Source: Ilyonectria destructans (taxonomy: Eukaryota; Ascomycota; Sordariomycetes; Hypocreales; Nectriaceae). From it: a DNA stretch of 64,000 nt. Positions 44,271 through 54,274 of the stretch are shown in pieces. The position numbers were made by a program, and so were the translations under genes. Numbering within the stretch: the stretch's first letter is position 1; every line of letters starts with the position of its first letter. The DNA is taken from the NCBI GenBank assembly GCA_020740775.1, contig JAHEWK010000015.1:496001-560000 (forward strand), written 5' to 3'. Below the pieces are notes generated by a model. The model was not told where the DNA came from. It saw nothing but the letters and a program-made list of their open reading frames with translations, and did no database searches.

Positions 44271-46057
44271 GTTTGCTGTTGAACTTTTTAGAATAGATAG
44301 TGGTATGTTGAAAAATGGGCATTATAGCCTAACCATGGTCATTACCCAACGAGGCAGTCTGGTTTAGGCAGAAATGCACAAAGGAAATTCATAGAATGAG
44401 GTGTGCTTGATTGATTGGTAGAGCGTATAGCCCACCGCTGAGGAAGCTAACTTATGCACACGCTCAAAACCTTGGACGAGGCGCAGAATTTATAAGAAAC
44501 ATTGCCCAAAATCGCACATTTGAGAGAAGGGTCGACTGATCAAGTCTACTACTGAGCGGCTACTTATCCAATTTCTCATCCCCGCGTAATTGACTTTGGG
44601 GTATTGCCACAAAGCGGACCAACCCGAAAGACTAATTCCCGACCCGGGGGAGGCTCACGGGATGAGCCATGGTGAGGTGGCAAGGAGGGAAAAGTTTATG
44701 ATCTAGGAGGGTTGCCTTGTATCTTTGAGTTTGGTGCTTAGGCGGCTAGGCGGACGGCGAATGGCTCAGCTGAACAGTCGGGTTGGGGGTGTCAGACTGA
44801 GGGGTGAGTACAAAGTACTTGCTCGTGATTCGAGAATCAGGGTTGAATATGAACTTGAAAGGAGAGCTGAAGAGCTGCATACCCCGAAATGGAGGCTGTA
44901 CTGATCGAGCATTGCGATTCGCCTGCGTAAGATATCGCTCACGAGGATACTTTATCATTGTTCATATGCTTACTCTAGCGTATACTAATTAAGAGTCAGG
45001 GCTTGGACAACGTGTGCGTGCGATCCGGAGTGACACTCTTGGCGATTGTGCCAATGCCTCAATACCAGTGCATGTGTATGTGCAACTGAGCTGGCTGTCC
45101 ATCAAGCCAATCCCAGCACAGCCTCTGCAATGTGACTTTGGAACAAAGCAAACAAGGCGCACCAACAGGCAACAGTAACGCCCCGTGCATTTGGTGTCTT
45201 TTGTGAGCATAATAGGACCTATTCTAGGCGTTCTCGATGCATTCGTGTCCATTCGCTCAGCCTCGAAAGGACAGAATAACGCGTCTCCTCACAGTATCAG
45301 CAGGATTGGAGGCCTGGCAATTGCAGGTCGCCTCCCCGAAGTGACCAGTGTCATCCAGCGACAGCGAGAGGCGGTGGCTTTGGCGCTGGAGGCTTCTATG
45401 GAGGCAAATGGGGCAGCTAGACGCAGGGGGGTTTCAGTGGCTGATACGCTGAACTCGTCAATCCATAGGTGCCTCGCCACCTGGAGAGGAGGCGCGCCAG
45501 TGGTCCTAGCGCATGGACGTTCAGCGGCTGGGTTAATTAGCGGGGCAGCCTGGCGGTCTGGGGTTCCAGTTTGGTGGGGCGGGCTGAGCCGCGTTTCTTC
45601 TGCGGTGCCGGGTTCCGCGGTGCAGCTTCCGTGGATTCGGTTGGTCGCCTGGTCTGCGGCGACTCCAGCTCTGCTTTCTCGTCTCCTCGTCGACCTGCGG
45701 GTTGTGACAATGTAACCTGGCAACTCTGTATTCCTACGCCCCTCTGCCTGTGACCTCCCGAGAGCTGCGAGTCTGGCGCAATGGGACCGAGTCTGACGTA
45801 GCAGTGCCAGACACCGGAGACTAGGGTCACTGCTTGGCCCTAGCTTGTACGCTCGCTGTAAGTACTGCGACTCCGTCTCCTGCTCGGGATCGTCATCGAC
45901 ACGACACACAAGAGGCTAAACGAAGGCATCGTGACACCAGAACACCGCAACCATTCTCCCTCTCCTTCGCCCGAAATCCCCACGCGTGACGATACCCGCC
46001 GTGGAACATGCGATCAATGGACAGACTGGGCCAGCGACACGGACACGGGACCGGGCG
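44271..46057. other. Divergent intergenic region between HET and CHAT genes
   Basis: 1.8 kb holding both promoters. Overlapping frames on opposite strands at 45185-45715 and 45289-45909 (up to 206 codons) share the same DNA, and neither shows a domain, so no gene is called. No TATA box was identified. Confidence 0.45.
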
Positions 46058-48251
46058 ATGGATGTCGTCTATGTGCACTCGACTCCGGCACGACGCCAAG
46101 GGCTAGCATCCGAGTCACTGTCCAGTGGCCACCATGTTCCGCCCGCGCAACGCGATGACGACGAAGTACAACCCGGCGGGGAACACAGCAACTTCCAACA
46201 CAATCATACGGCAGAGAGTCGCCGCCAGTGGAGCGTCACCATTGCCATCAACGACCACGACGCGGTCCCGGCCACGATCACCGACCCCTTCTCCGAGACA
46301 CAATACGAGAAGATCTTCGAGCACTATCTGCGCGACTCGGACCGACCGCGATGGAGCGCCGAGAGCATGAGCATGACGCTGCAGGAGTCGACTGTGGATG
46401 GTGTCTCGCATCTTGAGGAGCGGATTCGCTGGTACGGCGAGCACCTGCTGTCGCAGCTGAAGCTGAGCTTCTCGCCGGACGCCACCGAGTGCCAGATCTA
46501 CATTGTCGAGAGCGACCCGGATCCAAGTGAGACTGCGAATCGCGGCCCCGGACTCCACTGTCTCGCCTGGGAACTCCTCGAAGCCGACCACGTTGCCCGC
46601 ATACCCAAGCTGCGCGTCACCCGCATCAGCGACGTGCCCCCACCTCCGCGACAGCTCCGCTCGCTGCGGCCCACCCACCGGCCGCCGCCGCCCTTCGCCG
46701 CCGTGCAGGCCAACCCGGCGCTCAACTTCCACGTGTTGCTGGTCGTGGCCCGCGACTTCAGCCGGTCCGGCGCCGAGCGGGACCCGGAGCCGGACCTGGC
46801 CCAGTGGCCGCTCATGAGCGTCCAGCGGAAGATGCACAGTCGCCTGCTGCTCGAGGTGGTGCGTCCGGGGAGCCGGGAGGAGCTCGCGGGGCATTTGGAT
46901 GTGCGGGCTGCGCAGGGCGTGCATTTCCACCTGGTGCACTTCGACCTGCATGGGCGCATCATGTCTGACGAGTACGTCATCCATCCGTTCCCGATTCTTA
47001 GGCTGTGCTGACTGGTGTGACAGACATGGAGACGAAGTTCCCTGGCTGCTCTTTGCGAAGCAGAACCACGTCCCTCGTACCCACGGCTACCAGGTGCCCC
47101 AGACACACCTCGCAAAGGCCGCTGACATAGCTGCCGTCTTGGCCCGTCACGACATCGAGAACGTGGTCCTCAACGCCTGTCTATCAGCCTACAACCGCAC
47201 CGGATCCGCCACCAGCCTCGCCCACATCTTTCTCGAGCACGGTATCTCTAATGTCTCAGCCATGTGGTTCTTCGTCCACTGGCAAACGGTGTCGACGTAT
47301 CTCGATACCTTCTACGACCAACTGTTGTATCACTGCAAGCCCTTCCACATCGCGGCGCAGCGAGGGCGGGAAGCTATCCGCCAGAAACCCACGAGTCGGA
47401 CAGGTCGCGAGTACCAGGACTTTTTCCTATGCGTAAATTACTCACGTAGGATGCCGACGGCACAGGTGGTCAGCCCCGTCGCACGCGATCCCAGCCCAGC
47501 GCCGTCGGCCCGATCGCAGGGCTCGACAACATCCGACACATCGGCCAAGAGCTTCATGAGCGGCATGTGGAAGCCGTCAACGCCACGGCTCGCGGACTCG
47601 TTTATCCTCGGCGGCGAACCAGTGATGCGGATGCAGCTACACCTTCTGGAGCTCGAGTACAAGCTTATGACGTTCCGCGTCGTGTACGCAAGTGATCTCC
47701 GGCGGCCTGGTTCCAAGCTCAACAGTACCATCGATCAGATGGTACACATGTGGCTGAACACCAACCTGGTAGACGAGGTGCTCTACTACAAGGCCAAGGA
47801 CTTTGCTCGGTCCACCCTGTCTCGCATGTTCCCCGGCAACGTCAAGCACCGGGAGCGGCGAACGCGGGCCACCAACGGAGGCTACCTCCAGCTGCTCTTC
47901 CCGCGACCCGTCCGGGCGCTCCGGCAGACGCTGCACGTGGTGCGCGATGTAGACGGCGTCGTGGCGCCGGGGTTCTTGGCCGACGCCGGGCGCAACGCGC
48001 AGCTCGAGCAGCAGCGGTCTATGGCGCAGGCCGGGCTGCGGCGGTTCGCGGAGCAGCTGCATGAGGATGGGCATAGCTACCTGCTGTTCCTGGGCAGCGA
48101 GGACGCCCAGTGGTGGCGGACGTATCTGCAGCATTTGCAGGGCGAGTGGTGGGTGCATTTACCCTGGAGTTATACCGTGCATAGTCGGTATATTCGCGAG
48201 GTGAGGCTGCCGACGGAGGAGAGGAAGCCCAAGTTGGGGATTCAGGGGTGA
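46058..48251 (+). CDS. CHAT-domain (caspase-like) protein
   Basis: Two exons, 46058-46971 and 47024-48251, giving 713 residues. The middle carries a CHAT-type protease core: LNFHVLLVVARDF, then VHFHLVHFDLHG with the predicted catalytic His298, then ENVVLNACLSA with Cys357, preceded by SRLLLEVVRPGSREEL. Residues 80-200 form an N-terminal helical and beta region; about 420-470 is a Ser-rich linker. The C-terminal part (MRMQLHLLELEYKL, MVHMWLNTNLVDEV, LFLGSEDAQWWRTYL) resembles tails of other fungal CHAT proteins. CHAT proteases are caspase-clan peptidases that in bacteria can activate gasdermins; substrates in fungi are mostly unknown. The start was taken at the first in-frame ATG; a further upstream exon cannot be excluded. 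Confidence 0.8.
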
Positions 48252-48807
48252 GCCAAGTATAGAAGAGGAGGAATAGAGATGGTCGTGATATATATCAGCA
48301 TAGAAAGGACGGCATGGAAAGGAGCATTAAACAATGACAGGGAGCGAGTCTTGTCGTGTAGATAAACTGTGTATAACAGTGCGTCGTATCATCTAGAAAT
48401 CTAGCATCAGGGAGCGGAGGCGTTACCGGAAAGGCTTAGTACACTGTCACATTAATAGTACAGAGAGATAACGTTTCAATCATCAAGATTTGGGGCACGC
48501 CACTATGGGTCAAGTTTGAATCATCTCTTCAAGCCGCGGAGAATTGATTAGGTGTTGTGGCGTAGGGCCCAGCTATTAGGGGCCGCGATGGTTTGATGAC
48601 CGCATTTGACACCCCTGTCGTATTCTGTACGGAGTGCGTCGTTCACGAGACCCCTGTCGTATTTCGTATGTGCCGTTTGTAGGCCCATAGCTACCATTCA
48701 CGGCGTTGTTGTGGAGGTGAAAGAGAAGGATAAATGCCATCTTCGCTGCTCATCAAGTACGCACTTTCAACTGCAACTTGTATCTCTTTCTATCGCTGAA
48801 CTGCGAA
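48252..48807. other. Intergenic region before the hydrolase gene
   Basis: 3' flank of the CHAT gene and upstream region of the alpha/beta hydrolase. A direct repeat ACCCCTGTCGTATT...ACCCCTGTCGTATT occurs at about 48,611 and 48,650. No gene was recognised. Confidence 0.45.
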
Positions 48808-49842
48808 ATGTCAATTCGACACGGCTTGCGACGTCTCACTCTGTTAACGAACCGCACAATGGCGACTCTGGCCCGTGAAAACCAGACCTTTACCCTCCCC
48901 GACGGCCGCGTGCTGGGCTTCGCCGAGTACGGCGACCCCAACGGCACGCCGCTGCTCTACTTCCACGGCTTTCCGTCGTCGCGCATCGAGGCCAGCGCGG
49001 TGCACGAGGTGGCCAACCGGCGCGGCCTCCGGTTCATCGCGCTGGACCGCCCGGGCTTCGGCCTGTCGTCGCCGCAGCCCCGCCGCCGCATCCTCGACTG
49101 GCCGGCCGACGTCCGGGACTTTGCGCAGGGCATGGACTTGCCCCGCTTCGCCGTCCTCGGGCTCTCCGGCGGCGGGCCCTTTGCCCTCGCCTGCGCGCGC
49201 GCGCTGCCGGCGGAGATGCTCACGGGCGTCGGCCTCTTCGCCAGCGGGCCGCCGTGGGTCGCCGGCGCGCACCACATGTCGCTGTACCGCCGCGTGTTCA
49301 GCAGCGCCGCGACGTACTGCCCCAGGGCGCTGAGGATCGCGACCGACGCCTTGGTGCGCACCGCGCGCTGGCTCGCGACCACCGGCCCAGTCGTACGCCG
49401 CATCGACGGCTGGCTGCTTGGGCTTCGGCAGGCCGCGGACCACGTCGCCAAGGTGGCCGTGGCGGAGAGCGGCGGCGCGACCAAGGACGTGACGGTGAAG
49501 CGGACGATACCGGAGGTCCGCTCGGAGCTGCTGCGCGTGCTGCTCGACGAGCCGTTCGCGCAGGGGGCCTCTGCGGCCGTCGACGAAGCGAAATTGTTGT
49601 CGTCGCAGGATTGGGGCTTTAAGCTCGAGGACGTCGACTACGCCACGGTCCGGCTGTGGCATGGCGCGCAGGATACGAACGCCCCGGCAGTTATGATCCG
49701 GTACATGGCCGACAAACTGCCGCACGCCGTCTTGCGGGAGTTTGAGGGCGACACGCACTACACCATGTTTAAGCACCTGGAAGGCGCCCTGGCTGAGCTC
49801 GTCCCGCAGGAGGCGTCGAAGCTTGCGACCAAGGGGGTTTAG
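48808..49842 (+). CDS. Alpha/beta hydrolase
   Basis: Single exon, 344 residues from ATG 48808. Core motifs: LLYFHGFPSSRIEA (oxyanion region), the GLSGGG nucleophile elbow, Asp in LWHGAQDTNAP, and His in EGDTHYTMF; together they form a complete Ser-Asp-His triad of the AB_hydrolase_1 type. A helical cap lies between the elbow and the Asp. The first 17 residues (MSIRHGLRRLTLLTNRT) are basic and without acidic residues, like a mitochondrial presequence. A second in-frame ATG at 48859 with strong context would remove them. The substrate is unknown. The coding sequence is strongly GC-rich. Confidence 0.85.
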   Translation: MSIRHGLRRLTLLTNRTMATLARENQTFTLPDGRVLGFAEYGDPNGTPLLYFHGFPSSRIEASAVHEVANRRGLRFIALDRPGFGLSSPQPRRRILDWPADVRDFAQGMDLPRFAVLGLSGGGPFALACARALPAEMLTGVGLFASGPPWVAGAHHMSLYRRVFSSAATYCPRALRIATDALVRTARWLATTGPVVRRIDGWLLGLRQAADHVAKVAVAESGGATKDVTVKRTIPEVRSELLRVLLDEPFAQGASAAVDEAKLLSSQDWGFKLEDVDYATVRLWHGAQDTNAPAVMIRYMADKLPHAVLREFEGDTHYTMFKHLEGALAELVPQEASKLATKGV

Positions 49843-50802
49843 GGGGCACACACACATCTCTTTCATCTCATCTCTTGTACTTTTGTGTATGATTAGTTCT
49901 ATTTTAGCTGTATGAGTAGCAATGGCTTGCATTTTCTGCGGAAACATGCGTCTAGTTGGGCACTGACGTGCAAGAGATCCAGGCGTTTGCAAATTCCTCT
50001 TCTTCTTCCTCTTCTTCCTCTTCCTTCTAATGACGTCTCAGCCCTAGCGTGGTGATCTGATCGCCGCCCCAAAGATTTACCACGAATTAGGGATCGGAGT
50101 GGGATAGAGCGACTACCGACATCCATCAGGAGATTGAACAGCAGCAATCAAACTCTCCTTTTCCCCCAATCCTCCCAACTGAACCTTAACTACGCGGCCC
50201 AACACCAGAGATCCTTTGCCAATGCCAAGATCCACTGCTCAACTTTAGGCATCTTTTGCTTTGTCTCGGGACTCGCTCGTACTACGTAGTAATAGCCCGG
50301 GCGTTCGGTCTCGTCGGAATGCCCGGTTAGTGCCAAACTCAACCACAGCGCGACCGGCTCCGCGGAAATTGCAAGGGAGACGCTCTAAACTTTAATCCTC
50401 CAGAACTTCCCAAGACTTCCCCACGAATCTGTCGCGTTCGCTGCCCCTCATGCATAGAAGCCGCCATGTTCCTTGCCTGCTTCTAGTCTTTAGCCGCATG
50501 GAGTAAGGTTTCCAATGCCTCGGCGCAACACCGCTTGACTGAGTTTGGGCATCATCTTGGCGATTAATGGCTCGGACGGCATGTCAGTGGCCAGCTTGCT
50601 GGGATGTTTGTATGTTTGTCACTGCGGTAGGGGGAGGGGCAAGTCCAAGCGGCCACCATCACAGACGTGCGAGTCCTTTATCTAGAACCGCATGCCGCCT
50701 GAATAATAACGCTTCCCTCTCCTCTTCAGTTCATCTCAGAGCAATCCAACTGCTTACCGTCACTCCTTATTCACTCTTTGATTGATTTCAACTACACTCA
50801 CT
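49843..50802. other. Intergenic region with CTT/CCT microsatellite
   Basis: Nearly 1 kb between the hydrolase and the chitinase genes. A CTT/CCT-rich tract at about 49,991-50,029 is the only repeat seen. The stretch before 50,803 is the chitinase promoter and leader; no TATA box is obvious. Confidence 0.45.
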
Positions 50803-52367
50803 ATGCGATCCTTTTTGATGCTTGGCGCTGCCGCCGTGGCTGCCGCCGTCGCTTCTCAGCCCAAATATGTCCTGTACTACGACCAGTACGTTCATCACAA
50901 CGAATGCCGACAGATTTTGTTTCATGAACTAACGGTGCCTCAAAAGGTACCACACCACCGACTTGCCCGACAAGGCCACTGCTGCTGGCATCAACTATGT
51001 CATCACCGCTTTCGCCAACTCCTCGCTCTTCACCACCGAGCCGTCCGGCGTTTACACTCCCTTCCAGCCCCTCGACGAGATCCGCGCCCTCTTCGACGAC
51101 GGCACCAAGATCTGCATGGCTATTGGCGGCTGGTCAGACACCGCCGGATTCAGCGAGGGTGCCAAGACCTCCAAGTCCCGCAAGCTGTTCGCCAAGAACG
51201 TCGCGAAGACTCTTGACCGACTCGGATACGACTGCGTTGGTACGTACACGGCATTCGACTTGCCTTTTGGTACTCTGCTGACCAGGATTGTTTAGACATC
51301 GATTGGGAGTACCCCGGTGGCAATGGCGCAGATTACAAAATCACCCCCAACTCGGAGAAGACGTCTGAGATCCAGACCTACCCCAAGCTGCTGTCCGCCA
51401 TCAAGGCCGAGATCGGAAAGAAGGAGCTCTCCATCGCTGTCCCCGGCCTTGAGCGCGACATGATTGCCTACACCGCTAAGCAAGTCCGCAAGATGAACCT
51501 GGTCGTTGACTTTGTCAATGTGAGTTCCCCAATGAACCCCAGCGTGGTTTTGAATATGGCGACTAACAGCGATAAAATAGGTCATGACCTATGACCTGAT
51601 GAACCGACGTGATACCGTCACCGCTTACCAGGTGTCTGTTGAGGGAACTCTCAAGACCATCGATACCTACATCAGCCGCGGCTTCAACCCCAGCAAGCTC
51701 GTTGGCGGCATTCCCTTTTACGCCAAGTGGTTCACCACCAAGAAGGGAGTCGCGTGCACCACCTCTACCGGCTGCGCTACCGAGCTTCTTGAGGCCGCCG
51801 ACGGCACCGACACCGGCAATTCTGGCTCCGTCACCTTTGAGAAGGGCAACTTCGCCAGCCCCCCGACCAACCTCACTACCTCTCCTGATGGCTCTTGCGG
51901 CGTGGGCTCTTCGTTCAAGTGTGGCGAGGGTACCTGCTGCAGCCAGTTCGGATTCTGGTGAGTTATCCCCTCTTGACTCGATAATCAAAACTAACCCGAG
52001 ATACAGTGGAAACACCACCGCTCACTGTGAAACTGGCTGCCAGACCGGCTTCGGCCGATGCGAGGGACTCAACATCCTCGCCTCTTTCCAGAAGGCCCTC
52101 GCCGAGGGCAAGACTGACGCCAAGGCCGGCGCCCAGTGGTACTGGGACTCCGAGACCAGCCTGTACTGGAGCTGGGATACCCCCGAGCTGATCAAGGAGA
52201 AGATCTCCACTCTTCTGGGCCAGGGCATCGGCGGCTTCATGGCCTGGAGTCTCGGTGAGGATGGCTACGACTGGAGCCACCTGAAGGCTATGCAGGAGGG
52301 CATCAAGTCCTTCAAGGCTCCCTCCTACGGACGACATGCCAAGGTCCACATCGGCTACCGCCGCTAA
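50803..52367 (+). CDS. Secreted GH18 chitinase with internal CBM18
   Basis: Five exons: 50803-50885, 50947-51239, 51296-51519, 51581-51957 and 52007-52367, giving 445 residues. A signal peptide (MRSFLMLGAAAVAAAVAS) is followed by a family-18 barrel. Strand 4 carries D123-C-V-D126-I-D128-W-E130, matching DxxDxDxE with Glu130 as the acid. Strand 6 has VMTYDLMN, and the last strand GGFMAWSLGEDGYDW. A cysteine-rich CBM18 chitin-binding module (CGEGTCCSQFGF..CGNTTAHC, about residues 306-340) lies between the seventh and eighth strands, inside the catalytic fold. The splice at 51957/52007 joins the module correctly. The enzyme should hydrolyse chitin outside the cell, in wall remodelling or on fungal or arthropod chitin. 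Confidence 0.9.
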
Positions 52368-52819
52368 TGCCTCGGCTTTTTCTTTTTGAGTATTTTCAGG
52401 AGTACGCCATGGTGTATGCTTCTACCTTTATAGAATTAGGCTAGCGTTGTGGCATTGAACCTCTGGAACTGTTCAAGCACAATGTATATAGACGCCCTAC
52501 CGCTGAGGGCCATGGTACCCTATAGAATCCTATTTAATCCAGCCCTGAAACTACAGAAGCTGTCCCGATAACTTGTGACTGGATATGAGGATAGACAAGC
52601 AAGATCTTGAGGTACACCTCCGAGACTTCAGCGGCGTGGTCGAGAGTGCAGAGTTCTAGAATGGAGCCTCTTTCGGCTGGGGGAGCTAGAGCGTAGCCCC
52701 TGTCCCTGTTGGCGAACTGCATGGAGTAATTCTCTCAGGTTGAAATAACAAGCATGTAGCGCTAATGGGTGGGAGATGGGGTTCTCTGACAGATCCAATT
52801 TAAGACAAGAAAATTTAGT
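52368..52819. other. Convergent intergenic region
   Basis: 3' flanks of the chitinase (plus) and the F-box gene (minus). Nothing else was recognised. Confidence 0.5.
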
Positions 52820-54274
52820 CTAACGCCTTCGCTCATATGTTGCTTTCAGTAGTGCATCAAATGCCCTTGTGTCTCCTTCCTCTGTCAACTTGGCACGATT
52901 CATCTCATGTTTGAATTGACACGCATTTTCTTTGTCTGGGCCAATCCGCCGCCACCTGCTTCCACAATGATTACCAAAACTTAACTCGCCGGTATCATAG
53001 TTCGCCTCAATCCACCTGGAAGGACAAAGACCAATGTCGAAAACTATGTACCGACCCTGAGATAGCTTGGTCGGCAAATGGCGGGGGTTATCAAAGAAAA
53101 CTGGACCCGAACGGTTGATGGAGAACTGGAAATCGATAAGATTGGGAAGGCCGGTGCGTATCTTGTCGAACATGGACTCCCACGTCCCTGGGAAGCGGTA
53201 GGCTGCGTCGTCGCTGAAATCAAACCCGAAGGCACCATGTGGGAATCTTTCCCAATCGTGAGTGGGCACGTTCCATTCCACAATCTTGGTGGCCTCGGTG
53301 CGTATGAAGGAGACAATGAAGCAGGAGTCTAATCGCAGAGACTTCAGTGAAGGCTGAGCTACAACCCAGTCTAAATGGTCATGATGCGAAATCGTATAAG
53401 AACCGAGGGTGAGCGTCTTTAGCTGTGGGAAGACCAGGCCACGACCGTTAAAGGTCCCCGGTATCGTACCCCAACACTCGCCAAAATTCAACGACAGTGA
53501 GGTGAGCTGGTCGCCCAAGGGGGAAAGCCAGTGACGCTGCATGTAGGGCTCGAATTGCACAAGCTCGATACAGAAAATGTCGTGGTCTGGTCCGTTCTCA
53601 TTGTATTCTTCCGCAACTTCGAGGTGAAGTTGGTCAAGATCCTTGGTTACCGACTTGAAGAGCTCGGATGACGTGAAATCCGGTAGCGGAACATTCTGCA
53701 GGTGTTTGATAGTAAGGGACCGGATTTTGGCTGCGTTGGGTTTTCCGGCACGCTCCCTTATGGCTTCGAATAACGCCTTCAAGGTATTTTCCCGGGTTGA
53801 TATGTCTTCAACATTGTTGCCCCAATAATGATCATCAGCAGCCGCTACTCCTGCGCATTTCGATGTGAAGCGCAAACAAATTTGGTCAATCAGGTCAAGA
53901 TCTCTGATCCGAGACATGGCATCCGTAAATTCGGAGAATGTGTCATCTTCCCACCCCGTCCATTCGTAATAGTCCTCATCCTGGGCAGAGAACGTCGAGC
54001 TGTAGATGACGACACGGCGCGCGGCGGATATGACTGGATTGCTGCTGAGCAGCCCTGCCCAAGCCTTGAGACCTTTTTCCGTTGGGGCCAGAAAAATGGT
54101 GCGAAAGGCGTGCTTTGTCGCCAAACTGTTCCATTTGCGACACACGAGACGTGCGTTCAAAAGATCGCCTATTCGGCCGGGGTTATCATCGAGTGACCGC
54201 AGAGACCATTTATTTAGACGAAGACAGTCAAGGATTTGACTCAGCAACTCTTCGGGCAATTTGTTGAGTTCCAT
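52820..54274 (-). CDS. F-box protein
   Basis: Single exon, 484 residues. It starts MELNKLPEELLSQILDCL and continues to ARLVCRKWNSLATKHAFRTI, a complete F-box (residues about 3-55) that would bind Skp1 in an SCF ubiquitin ligase. The rest has Leu-rich stretches (LTSLSLNFGE, FPQLKTLTLGSY, QPSLKSLRLDSC) compatible with an irregular leucine-rich substrate-binding domain, and ends in a basic tail. Such fungal F-box/LRR proteins are numerous and their targets unknown. ATG 54274 is the first in frame and begins directly at the domain. Confidence 0.85.
   Translation of the reverse strand: MELNKLPEELLSQILDCLRLNKWSLRSLDDNPGRIGDLLNARLVCRKWNSLATKHAFRTIFLAPTEKGLKAWAGLLSSNPVISAARRVVIYSSTFSAQDEDYYEWTGWEDDTFSEFTDAMSRIRDLDLIDQICLRFTSKCAGVAAADDHYWGNNVEDISTRENTLKALFEAIRERAGKPNAAKIRSLTIKHLQNVPLPDFTSSELFKSVTKDLDQLHLEVAEEYNENGPDHDIFCIELVQFEPYMQRHWLSPLGDQLTSLSLNFGECWGTIPGTFNGRGLVFPQLKTLTLGSYTISHHDHLDWVVAQPSLKSLRLDSCFIVSFIRTEATKIVEWNVPTHDWERFPHGAFGFDFSDDAAYRFPGTWESMFDKIRTGLPNLIDFQFSINRSGPVFFDNPRHLPTKLSQGRYIVFDIGLCPSRWIEANYDTGELSFGNHCGSRWRRIGPDKENACQFKHEMNRAKLTEEGDTRAFDALLKATYERRR

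Noticed and set aside
45185..45909. Overlapping plus (176 codons) and minus (206 codons) frames between HET and CHAT genes
   Set aside because: They use the same DNA on opposite strands and neither has recognisable features; likely GC-rich chance frames in a promoter region.
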